Origin: Rahnella inusitata_A
GTDB taxonomy: Bacteria > Pseudomonadota > Gammaproteobacteria > Enterobacterales > Enterobacteriaceae
Direction of reading: 5' to 3'
Assembly: GCF_965118895.1 (NCBI RefSeq)
Contig: NZ_CBCPJJ010000021.1
Span: 179,929-243,928, forward strand
DNA: 64,000 nt
Shown here: one piece after another, positions 1 to 8,288 of the stretch
Layout: every line of letters begins with the position of its first letter
Numbering within the stretch: position 1 is the first letter of the stretch
Translations under genes and position numbers: made by a program
Notes under the pieces: generated by a model
The model's database searches: none
The model's input: only the letters and a program-made list of their open reading frames with translations
Told to the model about the DNA's origin: nothing

Positions 1-1
1 C

Positions 2-1489
2 ACGTTTATTTCCACCATCAGTCACGAGTTGCGTACGCCACTTAACGGCATTGTCGGGCTGAGCCGCATTCTGCTCGATACCGAACTCGACAAAGAACAG
101 CACAGCTACCTGAAAACCATTCACGTCAGCGCCATCACCCTTGGCAACATTTTCAACGACATTATCGAGATGGACAAAATCGAGCGCCGCAAAGTGCAGC
201 TCGATAACCAACCGGTGGATTTCACTGAGTTCCTGTCCGATCTGGAAAACCTCTCCGGCCTGCTGGTGCAGCCGAAAGGGCTGAAGTTCATTATGGATCC
301 CGATTTACCCTTGCCGCGCAGCATCACTACCGACGGCACGCGCTTACGCCAGATTCTATGGAACCTGATCGGTAACGCCGTGAAATTCACCCGCCAAGGG
401 GAAATTGTGCTGAGTGTGCATTACGAAGCTAACAATATGCTGCGTTTCGTTGTGCGTGATTCGGGGATGGGGATCCCGCAGGACGAGCAGGACAAAATCT
501 TCGCCATGTATTATCAGGTGAAAGATCGCAACGGGGGCAAACCGGCGACCGGCACCGGTATCGGTCTTGCCGTGTCGAAGCGTCTGGCGCAGGCGATGGG
601 TGGCGATATCACCGTCAGCAGCGTACCGGGGCAGGGATCAAGCTTCACGTTAACCGTACGCGCTCCGACGCTGGATGCACCGGTGGCACAGACTGATGAA
701 GAAGAGGATATGCCGCTGCCGGCGCTGCACGTGCTGCTGGTGGAAGATATTGAGCTGAACGTCATTGTGGCGCGCTCGGTGCTGGAGAAACTCGGTAACA
801 GCGTGGAAGTGGCGATGAACGGCCATGATGCGCTGGAGATGTTCGATCCACAGGAATTCGATCTGGTGCTTCTGGATATCCAGCTGCCGGATATGACCGG
901 GCTGGATATCGCCCGTAAACTGCGCAACGATTACGCCGGTCAGCATTTGCCGCCGCTGATCGCGCTCACGGCCAACGTACTGAAAGACAAAAAAGAGTAT
1001 CTCGACGCAGGTATGGACGATGTGCTGAGCAAGCCGCTGTCCGTTTCTGCGCTGACCGCGATGATCCAGCAGTTCTGGGATCATCAGCCCGATGTTTCCC
1101 TTGTGCAGAAGGAGCCCGTAGTGATGAAAGACAGCGAAGCTTTACTCGATACCGCCATGCTGGAGCAGTACATCGATCTGGTTGGCCCGCAGTTGATTTA
1201 TCAGAGCGCAGACATGTTCGAAAAAATGATGCCGGGTTATCTCGCGGTGTTGGATTCCAATATGACAGCGCGTGACCAGAAAGGAATTGCGGAAGAAGGG
1301 CACAAAATTAAAGGCGCGGCGGGTTCGGTAGGTCTTAAGCATTTGCAACAACTGGCGCAGCAGATTCAGACGCCGACGTTACCGGCATGGTGGGATAACG
1401 TGCAGGAATGGATTGATGAACTGAAGGCCGAGTGGCGAAATGATATACAGGTATTGCGCGAATGGACGGCAAACGCTGAAAAAAAATAA
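2..1489 (+). CDS. arcB: Aerobic respiration control sensor kinase ArcB, 3' part
   Basis: This is the C-terminal two thirds of the hybrid kinase that senses quinone redox state and phosphorylates ArcA; the N-terminal membrane and PAS region lies off the left edge. The reading frame is open from base 2, so no start is present. In order I see the H-box SHELRTP (phospho-acceptor His codon 23-25), an HATPase_c domain with N-box WNLIGNAVKF and lid GTGIGL, a receiver domain with DLVLLDIQLP (Asp codon 875-877), and an HPt domain with EEGHKIKGAA (His codon 1301-1303). The protein matches E. coli ArcB closely and ends at the normal place. The gene runs convergently into the ArcZ sRNA terminator. Confidence 0.97.
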   Translation, partial: TFISTISHELRTPLNGIVGLSRILLDTELDKEQHSYLKTIHVSAITLGNIFNDIIEMDKIERRKVQLDNQPVDFTEFLSDLENLSGLLVQPKGLKFIMDPDLPLPRSITTDGTRLRQILWNLIGNAVKFTRQGEIVLSVHYEANNMLRFVVRDSGMGIPQDEQDKIFAMYYQVKDRNGGKPATGTGIGLAVSKRLAQAMGGDITVSSVPGQGSSFTLTVRAPTLDAPVAQTDEEEDMPLPALHVLLVEDIELNVIVARSVLEKLGNSVEVAMNGHDALEMFDPQEFDLVLLDIQLPDMTGLDIARKLRNDYAGQHLPPLIALTANVLKDKKEYLDAGMDDVLSKPLSVSALTAMIQQFWDHQPDVSLVQKEPVVMKDSEALLDTAMLEQYIDLVGPQLIYQSADMFEKMMPGYLAVLDSNMTARDQKGIAEEGHKIKGAAGSVGLKHLQQLAQQIQTPTLPAWWDNVQEWIDELKAEWRNDIQVLREWTANAEKK

Positions 1490-1593
1490 CCCCAGCCGAG
1501 GCCGGGGTGCGCGAATACTGCGCCAACACCAGGGAAAGAGGTAACCCACGATAGTTGTTAGGGTTTGGATTTCGCAGGTCTTGGAATTAAGCG
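1481..1593 (-). ncRNA. arcZ: ArcZ small regulatory RNA (antisense to arcB 3' end)
   Basis: On the minus strand, just past the arcB stop, lies the conserved ArcZ 3' part: the seed region TTTCCCTGGTGTTGGCGCAG (complement of about 1517-1536), then a GC-rich hairpin (about 1491-1508) and a run of eight T (complement of 1481-1488). In E. coli, ArcZ occupies the same place beside arcB, acts through Hfq on rpoS and other mRNAs, and is repressed by ArcA. A TATTAG box (complement of 1600-1605) suggests a transcript start near 1593, giving about 113 nt against about 120 in E. coli. The 3' end and seed are secure by recognition; the 5' end is an estimate. The same hairpin may end arcB transcription. Confidence 0.88.
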
Positions 1594-1605
1594 TTAAGTC
1601 TAATA

Positions 1606-2356
1606 CATCCTGTAGCAATCAACATAACAAATATAAGCTGAACTGTTACAACATTCATTAAAAACTGTGATGTAGATTAGTCTTTGTCTATACAAAACAT
1701 CAAGTCTTTATCGCAGGATTTTTGAGAGATTACAAATGAAGGTTGCTGATGTCTCCACGCAGGAACGCAGTTTTGCTTATGTTCATGAAAATAAGGGCAC
1801 TGATTTGCTGGTTTTTCCAACAGAATTTCAGTGTCGTTAATCACCGTGAAGTTGTATAACAGCGTGGCAACCCACTGTAATTCATGATTTATAGGTATCG
1901 TGTGATCATATTTTGATCAAAATAAACGGCAGTTTTGAGTTGCCTAAAGATAATGAAAAAATTTCACTTAGGTTGGAAAGGAAAATGCCAGACATAAGCG
2001 TAAATTTCCCGCTGAATTTCGCTTTATTTGCGTTGCAGGTTTGACTTAGTGGCAAGAAATTTCAGAGAGGAATTGATGAGAATTCGTTCAGTTTACGTAA
2101 TTCAATTCATTAGATTTGTTAATCAATTTTTTTTCGATTTTTTACCGCTTACAACCAGAGATCACACGAAAAAAAAATGAGATAAAAGGCATGGGAACCG
2201 GTTCCCATGATGCGGAACTCATTGATGATATGGATCAAAAAAATTTTTATTTGTTCAGTTTATGGGTAAAAATCTTAACAACATAAACAGATTGTTAGCA
2301 ATTCGAGTCGTTATTTCGCTAGCCTGAACCGGCAGCTTCTTACGGAGATTGATTAG
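1606..2356. other. AT-rich intergenic region where E. coli has elbB
   Basis: In E. coli, elbB lies between arcZ and mtgA. I see no open frame resembling it here, only about 750 bases of AT-rich DNA. It contains a 14-bp palindrome (ATTTTGATCAAAAT, 1910-1923) and the 20-bp palindrome listed separately at 2190-2209. A 34-codon frame at 1736-1840 has no Shine-Dalgarno sequence and no recognisable product. The region probably carries the mtgA promoter. Confidence 0.6.
2190..2209. promoter_or_regulatory. Perfect 20-bp palindrome, candidate operator
   Basis: CATGGGAACCGGTTCCCATG is its own reverse complement over all 20 bases. The AACCGGTT core with flanking arms looks like operators of LacI/GalR-family repressors, which commonly have a central CG. 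It lies about 175 bases upstream of mtgA in non-coding AT-rich DNA. No regulator gene is adjacent, so the binding protein is unknown. Confidence 0.55.
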
Positions 2357-2389
2357 ATGGTCAGATGTGTTGTGGAAAGTGCTGAATGA
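2357..2389 (+). CDS. Possible 10-codon leader ORF coupled to mtgA
   Basis: A good Shine-Dalgarno sequence (GGAG, 2344-2347) sits 9 bases before an ATG at 2357 that opens a frame MVRCVVESAE. Its TGA stop (2387-2389) overlaps the mtgA ATG (2386-2388) as ATGA. This arrangement is typical of translational coupling. The mtgA start has only a weaker GGAA of its own (about 2373-2376). It is a reading from sequence only; the peptide matches nothing I know. Confidence 0.35.
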   Translation: MVRCVVESAE

Positions 2390-3114
2390 ATAAATCTTCT
2401 AAAAGAGGTCTGTTACGTAAGCCACTGTTATGGCTCAAACGTATACTGATATTGATACCCTGCTTATGGATAGCAGGTATCGTTATTTTCGCGTTTTTGC
2501 CGGTGCCATTTTCAGCTGTCATGGTGGAGAGGCAGGTCTCGGCATGGCTGACCGGCGACTTTAGCTACGTCGCGCATTCCGACTGGGTGTCTATGGACGA
2601 AATTGCCTCGCCGATGGCACTGGCCGTCATGGCGGCAGAAGACCAAAAATTCCCGGAGCATTGGGGATTTGATGTGGATGCCATTCAGTCGGTGCTCGAT
2701 CGTGATAAAGAGGGCGGTAAAATGCGTGGCGCATCGACCCTGTCGCAGCAAACCGCAAAAAATCTCTTCTTGTGGGACGGGCGCAGCTGGATCCGTAAAG
2801 GGCTGGAAGCCGGGTTGACCGTTGGCATTGAAACGGTCTGGACCAAGCGACGCATCCTGACGGTTTACCTGAACATCGTGGAGTTTGGCGATGGCGTCTT
2901 CGGCGTCGAGCAGGCCTCTCAGCACTTCTTCCATAAACCCGCCAGCAAGCTGACCGCATCGCAGGCGGCATTGCTGGCGGCAGTGCTGCCTAATCCACAT
3001 CTGTTTAAGGTCAACGCGCCGTCGGCGTATGTTATGCGCAGACAGCAGTGGATCCTGCGCCAGATGAGCCAGCTCGGCGGCGAATCTTTCCTGGTGGAAC
3101 ATAAACTGAACTAG
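2386..3114 (+). CDS. mtgA: Monofunctional peptidoglycan glycosyltransferase MtgA
   Basis: It polymerises lipid II into glycan strands at the inner membrane and has no transpeptidase domain. At 242 aa it has the same length as E. coli MtgA. Residues about 17-40 form one N-terminal membrane anchor. The GT51 domain follows, with the catalytic-Glu motif AAEDQKFPEH, then RGASTLSQQTAKNLF and RILTVYLNIVEFG. The start at 2386 fits the E. coli alignment and lies at the end of a short leader frame. The gene is convergent with dolP, and a strong terminator lies between them. Confidence 0.96.
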   Translation: MNKSSKRGLLRKPLLWLKRILILIPCLWIAGIVIFAFLPVPFSAVMVERQVSAWLTGDFSYVAHSDWVSMDEIASPMALAVMAAEDQKFPEHWGFDVDAIQSVLDRDKEGGKMRGASTLSQQTAKNLFLWDGRSWIRKGLEAGLTVGIETVWTKRRILTVYLNIVEFGDGVFGVEQASQHFFHKPASKLTASQAALLAAVLPNPHLFKVNAPSAYVMRRQQWILRQMSQLGGESFLVEHKLN

Positions 3115-3135
3115 GTCTGGCTGAGTTGAACCATA

Positions 3136-3165
3136 AAAAAGGACAGCCTGAGCGCTGTCCTTTTT
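3136..3165. terminator. Bidirectional terminator between mtgA and dolP
   Basis: An AAAAAGGACAG / CTGTCCTTTTT stem with a short loop has a T run on either strand. It fits rho-independent termination of both convergent genes. Confidence 0.9.
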
Positions 3166-3193
3166 CGTCACTAACGTCTGACAACCGTCGGAA

Positions 3194-3769
3194 TTACTTC
3201 ACGTAAGTAAACGCCGTGGTGACGTGTTTCACGCCGCTCACGCCTGCTGCGATACCCGCCGCAGATTTACCTTCTTCTGGTGTCACCAGCCCCAGCAGGA
3301 AGACTTCGCCGTTTTCGGTGGTCACTTTCACGTTGGACGATTTCACTGAGTCACTGGTCAGCAGTTGCGAGCGGACTTTGGTGGTGATCCAGGTATCGGT
3401 GGACGCCGTACCCATGCTGACTGGCTTGCCGGTGCGGATCTCGTTATACACTTCGGTTGCACCTTCCACGCCAACTGCAATCTGCTTGGCGCGTGCGGCC
3501 ATGTCCGGCGTCGGTGTCTGGCCGGTCAGCAGGACTTTGCCCTGATAGGCGGTCGCCACGATACGGGCTTCGTCTTTCAGCTGTTTATCTTTACTCATGG
3601 CATTGGAAACACGGGCTTCCAGCGTGCTGTCGTCTACCTGAGTACCGACGGTACGCGGGTCAGTGGTGGTTTTGGTGGCCACGCCAGCTACGCCAACAAC
3701 GGCGGCGGCAACACAACCTTGTAAAAGAAGGGCGCTAAACACTACTGCAAAGAGGGAACTTGCCTTCAT
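3194..3769 (-). CDS. dolP: Outer-membrane lipoprotein DolP (dual BON domain)
   Basis: DolP (formerly YraP) helps keep outer-membrane integrity and supports BAM function and septal amidase activation. The 191-aa product has a lipoprotein signal ending LLQGC (Cys about residue 19) and two BON domains, the first around AYQGKVLLTGQ and the second around TTENGEVFLLGLVTPEEG. Length and sequence match E. coli YraP. It lies 9 bases downstream of diaA in the same direction, so the two are probably one transcript. Confidence 0.96.
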   Translation of the reverse strand: MKASSLFAVVFSALLLQGCVAAAVVGVAGVATKTTTDPRTVGTQVDDSTLEARVSNAMSKDKQLKDEARIVATAYQGKVLLTGQTPTPDMAARAKQIAVGVEGATEVYNEIRTGKPVSMGTASTDTWITTKVRSQLLTSDSVKSSNVKVTTENGEVFLLGLVTPEEGKSAAGIAAGVSGVKHVTTAFTYVK

Positions 3770-3778
3770 TGGAACTCC

Positions 3779-4369
3779 TTAATCGTCCTGGTGAGGGAAC
3801 AGCGTGCTATCAATCAGGTCACAGAGGCAATTCACTGTGAGCATATGCATTTCCTGAATACGGGCGCTGCGATGGGACGGGATGCGGATCTCAACGTCGT
3901 GAGGCCCCAGTAAACCCGCCAGCTCGCCGCCGTCATAACCCGTCAGTGCCACAATCGTCATATCACGGGTTACCGCTGCTTCAACGGCTTTCACAATATC
4001 ACGGCTGTTGCCGCGGGTAGATATAGCCAACAGAACGTCGCCCGCTTGTCCCAGCGCCCGCACCTGTTTGGCATAGATTTCGTCATGCAGCCGGTCATTC
4101 GCGATGGCGGTCAGCACAATGTTATCTGCACAGAGTGAGATTGCAGGAAGGCTCGGACGTTCAGTTTCAAAACGATTAATCAGACTGGCGGAAAAATGCT
4201 GAGCATTGGCCGCAGAAGTGCCGTTACCGCAGCACAGAATTTTATTGCCGTTGAGCAGCGATTGCACCAGCGTCATCGCGGCGCGGGAAATCGCGTCAGG
4301 CAAGGCTTCTGCCGCTGCAATCTGGGTTTGGATACTTTCGGTAAAGCAGACTTTGATTCTATCCAGCAC
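3779..4369 (-). CDS. diaA: DnaA initiator-associating factor DiaA (SIS domain)
   Basis: DiaA binds DnaA domain I as a tetramer and promotes DnaA assembly at oriC for timely replication initiation. The 196-aa protein is the E. coli length and is nearly identical to it in the visible core, including CCGNGTSAANAQH and ISTRGNSRDIV of the sugar-isomerase (SIS) fold. It follows yraN and precedes dolP, the same order as in E. coli. Confidence 0.97.
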   Translation of the reverse strand: MLDRIKVCFTESIQTQIAAAEALPDAISRAAMTLVQSLLNGNKILCCGNGTSAANAQHFSASLINRFETERPSLPAISLCADNIVLTAIANDRLHDEIYAKQVRALGQAGDVLLAISTRGNSRDIVKAVEAAVTRDMTIVALTGYDGGELAGLLGPHDVEIRIPSHRSARIQEMHMLTVNCLCDLIDSTLFPHQDD

Positions 4370-4399
4370 GGGTTTTCGTCCAGTCAGTCGTCATAATAT

Positions 4400-4774
4400 T
4401 TATTCCGCATTGAAGGCATCACGCAGCCATTCTATCTGGCTGCCGGTGATGGCAAAAACATCAAAACGGCAAGATGATGTGTCAAAGCTTGCGTGACGTG
4501 CGGCAAGCCAGAAAGATGCAGCGCGCAGTAATCGCTGCTGTTTTTGACGCGTTACGCTTTCCGCCGCGCCGCCAAATTTCGCATTGCGCCGGTAGCGAAC
4601 TTCAACAAACACCCAGGTTTGCTGGTCGCGCATGATCAGGTCTATCTCTCCGGAGCGGCATGCCACATTGGCCGCCACAAAGGTTAACCCTTCGCGTTCA
4701 AGATAGCGTCGTGCGAAAGCCTCATACTGATCCCCACACGATCTTGCGCGCAACTTTGACACATTTCCAAACAT
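4400..4774 (-). CDS. yraN: YraN family nuclease-fold protein (UPF0102)
   Basis: This 124-aa protein belongs to the YraN/UPF0102 family, whose role is not well established. The restriction-endonuclease-like core is visible as RSGEIDLIM followed by VFVEVRYR, the D-x(n)-E-x-R pattern of that fold. It lies between lpoA and diaA as in E. coli. About 77 bases separate it from lpoA, whereas the genes are closer in many relatives. The start at 4774 gives the usual family N-terminus (YEAFARRYLEREGL follows soon after). Confidence 0.93.
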   Translation of the reverse strand: MFGNVSKLRARSCGDQYEAFARRYLEREGLTFVAANVACRSGEIDLIMRDQQTWVFVEVRYRRNAKFGGAAESVTRQKQQRLLRAASFWLAARHASFDTSSCRFDVFAITGSQIEWLRDAFNAE

Positions 4775-4851
4775 CAGTACGTCCTTGTACCTGTAAAGTT
4801 CTGAATTCCCTTCGCGCTAGCGCTGTTTCAGGTATCTCTTAGAATCACGTC

Positions 4852-6876
4852 TTAAGAGGAAACCGGCACCAGCGAGCCCTGACGGTATTGCAGCCACGGC
4901 AGTTTACGATGGATCACGCAGTTAGCATTGGCGCTCAGATCTCCTGTGCTGCCGGAAACTTCAAAGCCCGGCAACGTGCGCATTTGGGAGAAGTGATTGG
5001 CCAGATTCCAGGCATCAATCCCCATTGCGTAGAGACGCACCAGCGAGTAATCGTTGCCGAATTTTGCGGTGGCCTGCTGCATCAGCGCCGGGTTAGAACC
5101 TGCCAGCAATGGAATATCGCTAAACTGCACGCCTTCCATTTCCAGTCGGTAATCCGGACCTGCACCGGCCTGATAGCTGCGGGAGCTGGCATAGACAGAA
5201 GGACGTGAACGGCCGCTGCCACTCATATCGAACATCGGTTTAATCAGCGTCAGTTCGCTTTGCGTGGCGACTACGTAGACAGAATCCACTGCGCCGCCTG
5301 AGCTGCCCTGAACAATCTGAGCATCAGTCGGTGGTGCAGGAATGGTGATCCCGCCGATGGTCACACCCTGCGCTTGTCCCGGAGCGGCTGCATTGCTGGC
5401 AATGACCGGCGTCCCTGTCATACGAATACCGCTGCCGATGGATGAACGTAATTCACCCGCAGAACCCAGACCTTGTTTCAGGACGGTCTGACCTCCCAGC
5501 TTCTGCCATTCATTAGCAAACGCCTGTGCGATTCGGTCGCCAAAGTTGCCACGCGGAACCAGCAGTAACGGCATACGTTTTTGCTGCGACCACATATGGC
5601 GGGCGGCATCCTGTGCCTCGTCTTCCGGCGAGAGCGCAAAGTAACAGATATTTGGGGCGTTTTTCTCAGTTTCTGGCTGATTGAGCGCTAAAACGTTCAA
5701 CGGGGTTTGATCAGAGGACAGCTCGTTCACCTGATCTTTCAGCAACGGACCGACGACAAGCGTTGCGCCATCTTGCTGAGCCTGCGTCAGCAACGCGCTG
5801 AGCGGCTGGCCATTAGTGTCGTAGATTTTGACCTGTGCATTGCTGCTGGCAACCGGTACGGCGGCAGGAGCAGACGTTTGCGGCTGTTCTGCCGGCGTTG
5901 CTGTACTTGTGCTCGCGTCCGGCGCAGAGGTGCTGACAGCGGCATCAGGATCCGTGGCGGGCTGAGCCTGCGCATTTTGATCGACCGGCGTATTTTGTGG
6001 TGCAGGTTGCGAAATCTGACCGGTCATCGCGGCATTAAAGCCCTGCTGGATGGCATTGCCGTACACTTGCGCCGGGCCGCTCATCGGCAGGAATAGCGCA
6101 ATTTTACCGGTAGATGCTGGCTGGAACGTCAGCACATTATTCAGCTGCGTTGGCAGGTTTTTGGCTGCCGGATTGACCGGATAACGGCGCTGCCAGTCTT
6201 TGATACCGGCTTTCAGCAGATCGGGATCCTGCTTATTGCTCTGCCAGACGCTGAGTAAATCCAGCCATCCCTGCAATGTATTTTCGTCCGCATTGATAAC
6301 AATACTGGCGGCATCCTGCGCAGAAAGCTGTGTCAGCGACATCCAGGTGCGGTCGATATTGTCCTGATGCGGCTGGCCCTGCAACAGCGGTTCCTGTGCG
6401 ATATACGCGCGGATCACCCCCAGACTGGTGCGGCCCTGACTGGCGTCGATTTGCGCCTGATAGTAACGTGCCTTCTGATCGTTGGTCAGGTTGGTCGGAT
6501 CCAACTTACTCAGGCTGGTCGCCGCATCGGTGAAATTCTTCTGCGCTATTTGCAATTGGGCGGCGGTCAGTTGCTGCTCGGTGGTTTGTTCTGAGCTCAG
6601 ATTCCGCGGCAGCTTGGCGAGCTGATCGGCCGCCTGAGGCAGTTTGCCTTCGCGTATCAGGGCACGCACTGCAAGCAATTGCCAGTCAGCCTTGTTATCA
6701 TCACCGCTTTGCTGTGCCTGTTGCAGATAATAGTCAGAGCTGCCGGACGCTGCCCCCTGGACACTTTCAGTCGGTGCCTGTGGCGACTGACCGGTACAGC
6801 TGGCGAGAAGCATCGCTACGATAATGGCAGGGAGCAAACGTCCCGAACGGGTACGAAAAGTCATTGAGGAAGGCAT
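4852..6876 (-). CDS. lpoA: Penicillin-binding protein activator LpoA
   Basis: LpoA is an outer-membrane lipoprotein that reaches through the periplasm to activate PBP1A. The 674-aa product (E. coli about 678) has a signal peptide ending LLASC (lipidated Cys about residue 27), an N-terminal TPR-like helical domain, a Pro/Ala/Thr/Gln-rich low-complexity linker near residues 285-345, and a C-terminal periplasmic-binding-like domain (VVGPLLKDQVNEL). Met5 is an alternative start. It is divergent from rsmI across 62 bases. Confidence 0.96.
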   Translation of the reverse strand: MPSSMTFRTRSGRLLPAIIVAMLLASCTGQSPQAPTESVQGAASGSSDYYLQQAQQSGDDNKADWQLLAVRALIREGKLPQAADQLAKLPRNLSSEQTTEQQLTAAQLQIAQKNFTDAATSLSKLDPTNLTNDQKARYYQAQIDASQGRTSLGVIRAYIAQEPLLQGQPHQDNIDRTWMSLTQLSAQDAASIVINADENTLQGWLDLLSVWQSNKQDPDLLKAGIKDWQRRYPVNPAAKNLPTQLNNVLTFQPASTGKIALFLPMSGPAQVYGNAIQQGFNAAMTGQISQPAPQNTPVDQNAQAQPATDPDAAVSTSAPDASTSTATPAEQPQTSAPAAVPVASSNAQVKIYDTNGQPLSALLTQAQQDGATLVVGPLLKDQVNELSSDQTPLNVLALNQPETEKNAPNICYFALSPEDEAQDAARHMWSQQKRMPLLLVPRGNFGDRIAQAFANEWQKLGGQTVLKQGLGSAGELRSSIGSGIRMTGTPVIASNAAAPGQAQGVTIGGITIPAPPTDAQIVQGSSGGAVDSVYVVATQSELTLIKPMFDMSGSGRSRPSVYASSRSYQAGAGPDYRLEMEGVQFSDIPLLAGSNPALMQQATAKFGNDYSLVRLYAMGIDAWNLANHFSQMRTLPGFEVSGSTGDLSANANCVIHRKLPWLQYRQGSLVPVSS

Positions 6877-6938
6877 TCAGTTTCCAGTGATGTTTTTTTC
6901 AAGATGCTCAATATTAAATCGGCAATCCGGATGAAACA

Positions 6939-7808
6939 ATGAATCAACACGATCAAGCAGATATTTCTGCATCAACGCTGTACATCGTACCCACGCCAAT
7001 CGGCAATTTAGGGGATATTACCCAACGTGCATTGGCCGTGCTGAGCAGCGTGGATTTGATTGCGGCGGAGGATACCCGTCATACCGGATTATTGCTGCAC
7101 CATTTTGGTATCAGCGCCAAAATGTATCCGCTTCATGACCACAACGAACAGCAAAAAGCTGAGCATTTATTATCAAAACTTCAGGAAGGTCAAAGCATTG
7201 CGCTAGTTTCCGATGCCGGAACGCCGCTGATTAATGACCCCGGCTACCATCTGGTGCGTCGCTGTCGTGAAGCTGGTGTGCGCGTGGTGCCCTTGCCGGG
7301 TGCCTGTGCGGCGATCGCGGCGTTATCCGCCGCCGGTTTGCCTTCCGATCGCTTCTGTTATGAAGGTTTTCTGCCTGCGAAAACAAAATCGCGAAAAGAT
7401 ACCCTTCAGGCACTGATCGAAGAGCCACGCACGCTGATTTTCTATGAATCCACCCATCGTCTGCTCGACAGCCTGCAGGATATGGTGGAAGTCTGGGGGC
7501 CGGATCGCTACGTGGTGCTTGCCCGTGAGCTGACCAAAACCTGGGAAAATATTCGCGGCGACGGCGTCGGCGCATTACTGGCCTGGGTGCTTGAAGATGA
7601 AACGCGCAAGCGCGGTGAAATGGTCCTGATCGTTGAAGGCCATAAAGCCGATACCGAGGCGTTACCGGCAGAAGCTTTGCGCACGCTGGCGCTGTTGCAA
7701 AAAGAACTTCCGTTGAAAAAAGCCGCCGCGCTGGCCGCCGAAATCCACGGTGTGAAAAAGAATGCGTTGTATAAATACGCGCTTGATGAGCAAGAGGGTG
7801 ACAAATAG
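6939..7808 (+). CDS. rsmI: 16S rRNA 2'-O-ribose C1402 methyltransferase RsmI
   Basis: RsmI methylates the ribose of C1402 in the 16S rRNA decoding centre, using S-adenosylmethionine. The 289-aa protein shows the tetrapyrrole-methylase fold: YIVPTPIGNLGDIT near the N-terminus, AAEDTRHTG, and LVSDAGTPLINDPGY. It is divergent from lpoA as in E. coli. Its stop lies 25 bases before the start of rnpB, so rnpB may receive some read-through as well as its own promoter. Confidence 0.97.
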   Translation: MNQHDQADISASTLYIVPTPIGNLGDITQRALAVLSSVDLIAAEDTRHTGLLLHHFGISAKMYPLHDHNEQQKAEHLLSKLQEGQSIALVSDAGTPLINDPGYHLVRRCREAGVRVVPLPGACAAIAALSAAGLPSDRFCYEGFLPAKTKSRKDTLQALIEEPRTLIFYESTHRLLDSLQDMVEVWGPDRYVVLARELTKTWENIRGDGVGALLAWVLEDETRKRGEMVLIVEGHKADTEALPAEALRTLALLQKELPLKKAAALAAEIHGVKKNALYKYALDEQEGDK

Positions 7809-7833
7809 GGCGTAATACCCTATCATCCGCCGC

Positions 7834-8210
<377 letters not shown>

Positions 8211-8230
8211 CTTCTATATAAAACAATACG

Positions 8231-8288
8231 TTGATGTATCTCAGGTGCCCAGAAGCAAAAATGGGATACATAATGGGATACATCAACG
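8231..8288. repeat. Left integrase arm-type repeats
   Basis: A 12-bp unit AATGGGATACAT occurs twice in tandem (8260-8271 and 8272-8283). An inverted relative (TTGATGTATCTC, 8231-8242) makes a 12-bp inverted repeat with 8277-8288 (CGTTGATGTATC at 8229-8240 against GATACATCAACG). Related GATACA units with the same 12-bp period lie at the other end of the element. This pattern fits arm-type binding sites of a tyrosine integrase, and here they also cover the integrase start. Confidence 0.7.

Noticed and set aside
1736..1840. 34-codon ORF starting MKVADVSTQE in the arcB-mtgA gap
   Set aside because: No Shine-Dalgarno sequence, no recognisable product, and it lies in AT-rich DNA where short frames arise by chance.
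1910..1923. 14-bp palindrome ATTTTGATCAAAAT as an FNR or CRP site
   Set aside because: It lacks the spacing of either consensus and is AT-rich enough to be chance; noted only as part of the gap.
2512..3171. 219-aa frame antisense to mtgA
   Set aside because: Shadow of mtgA, which is secure by homology; composition (His, Gln, Arg rich) is typical of antisense frames.
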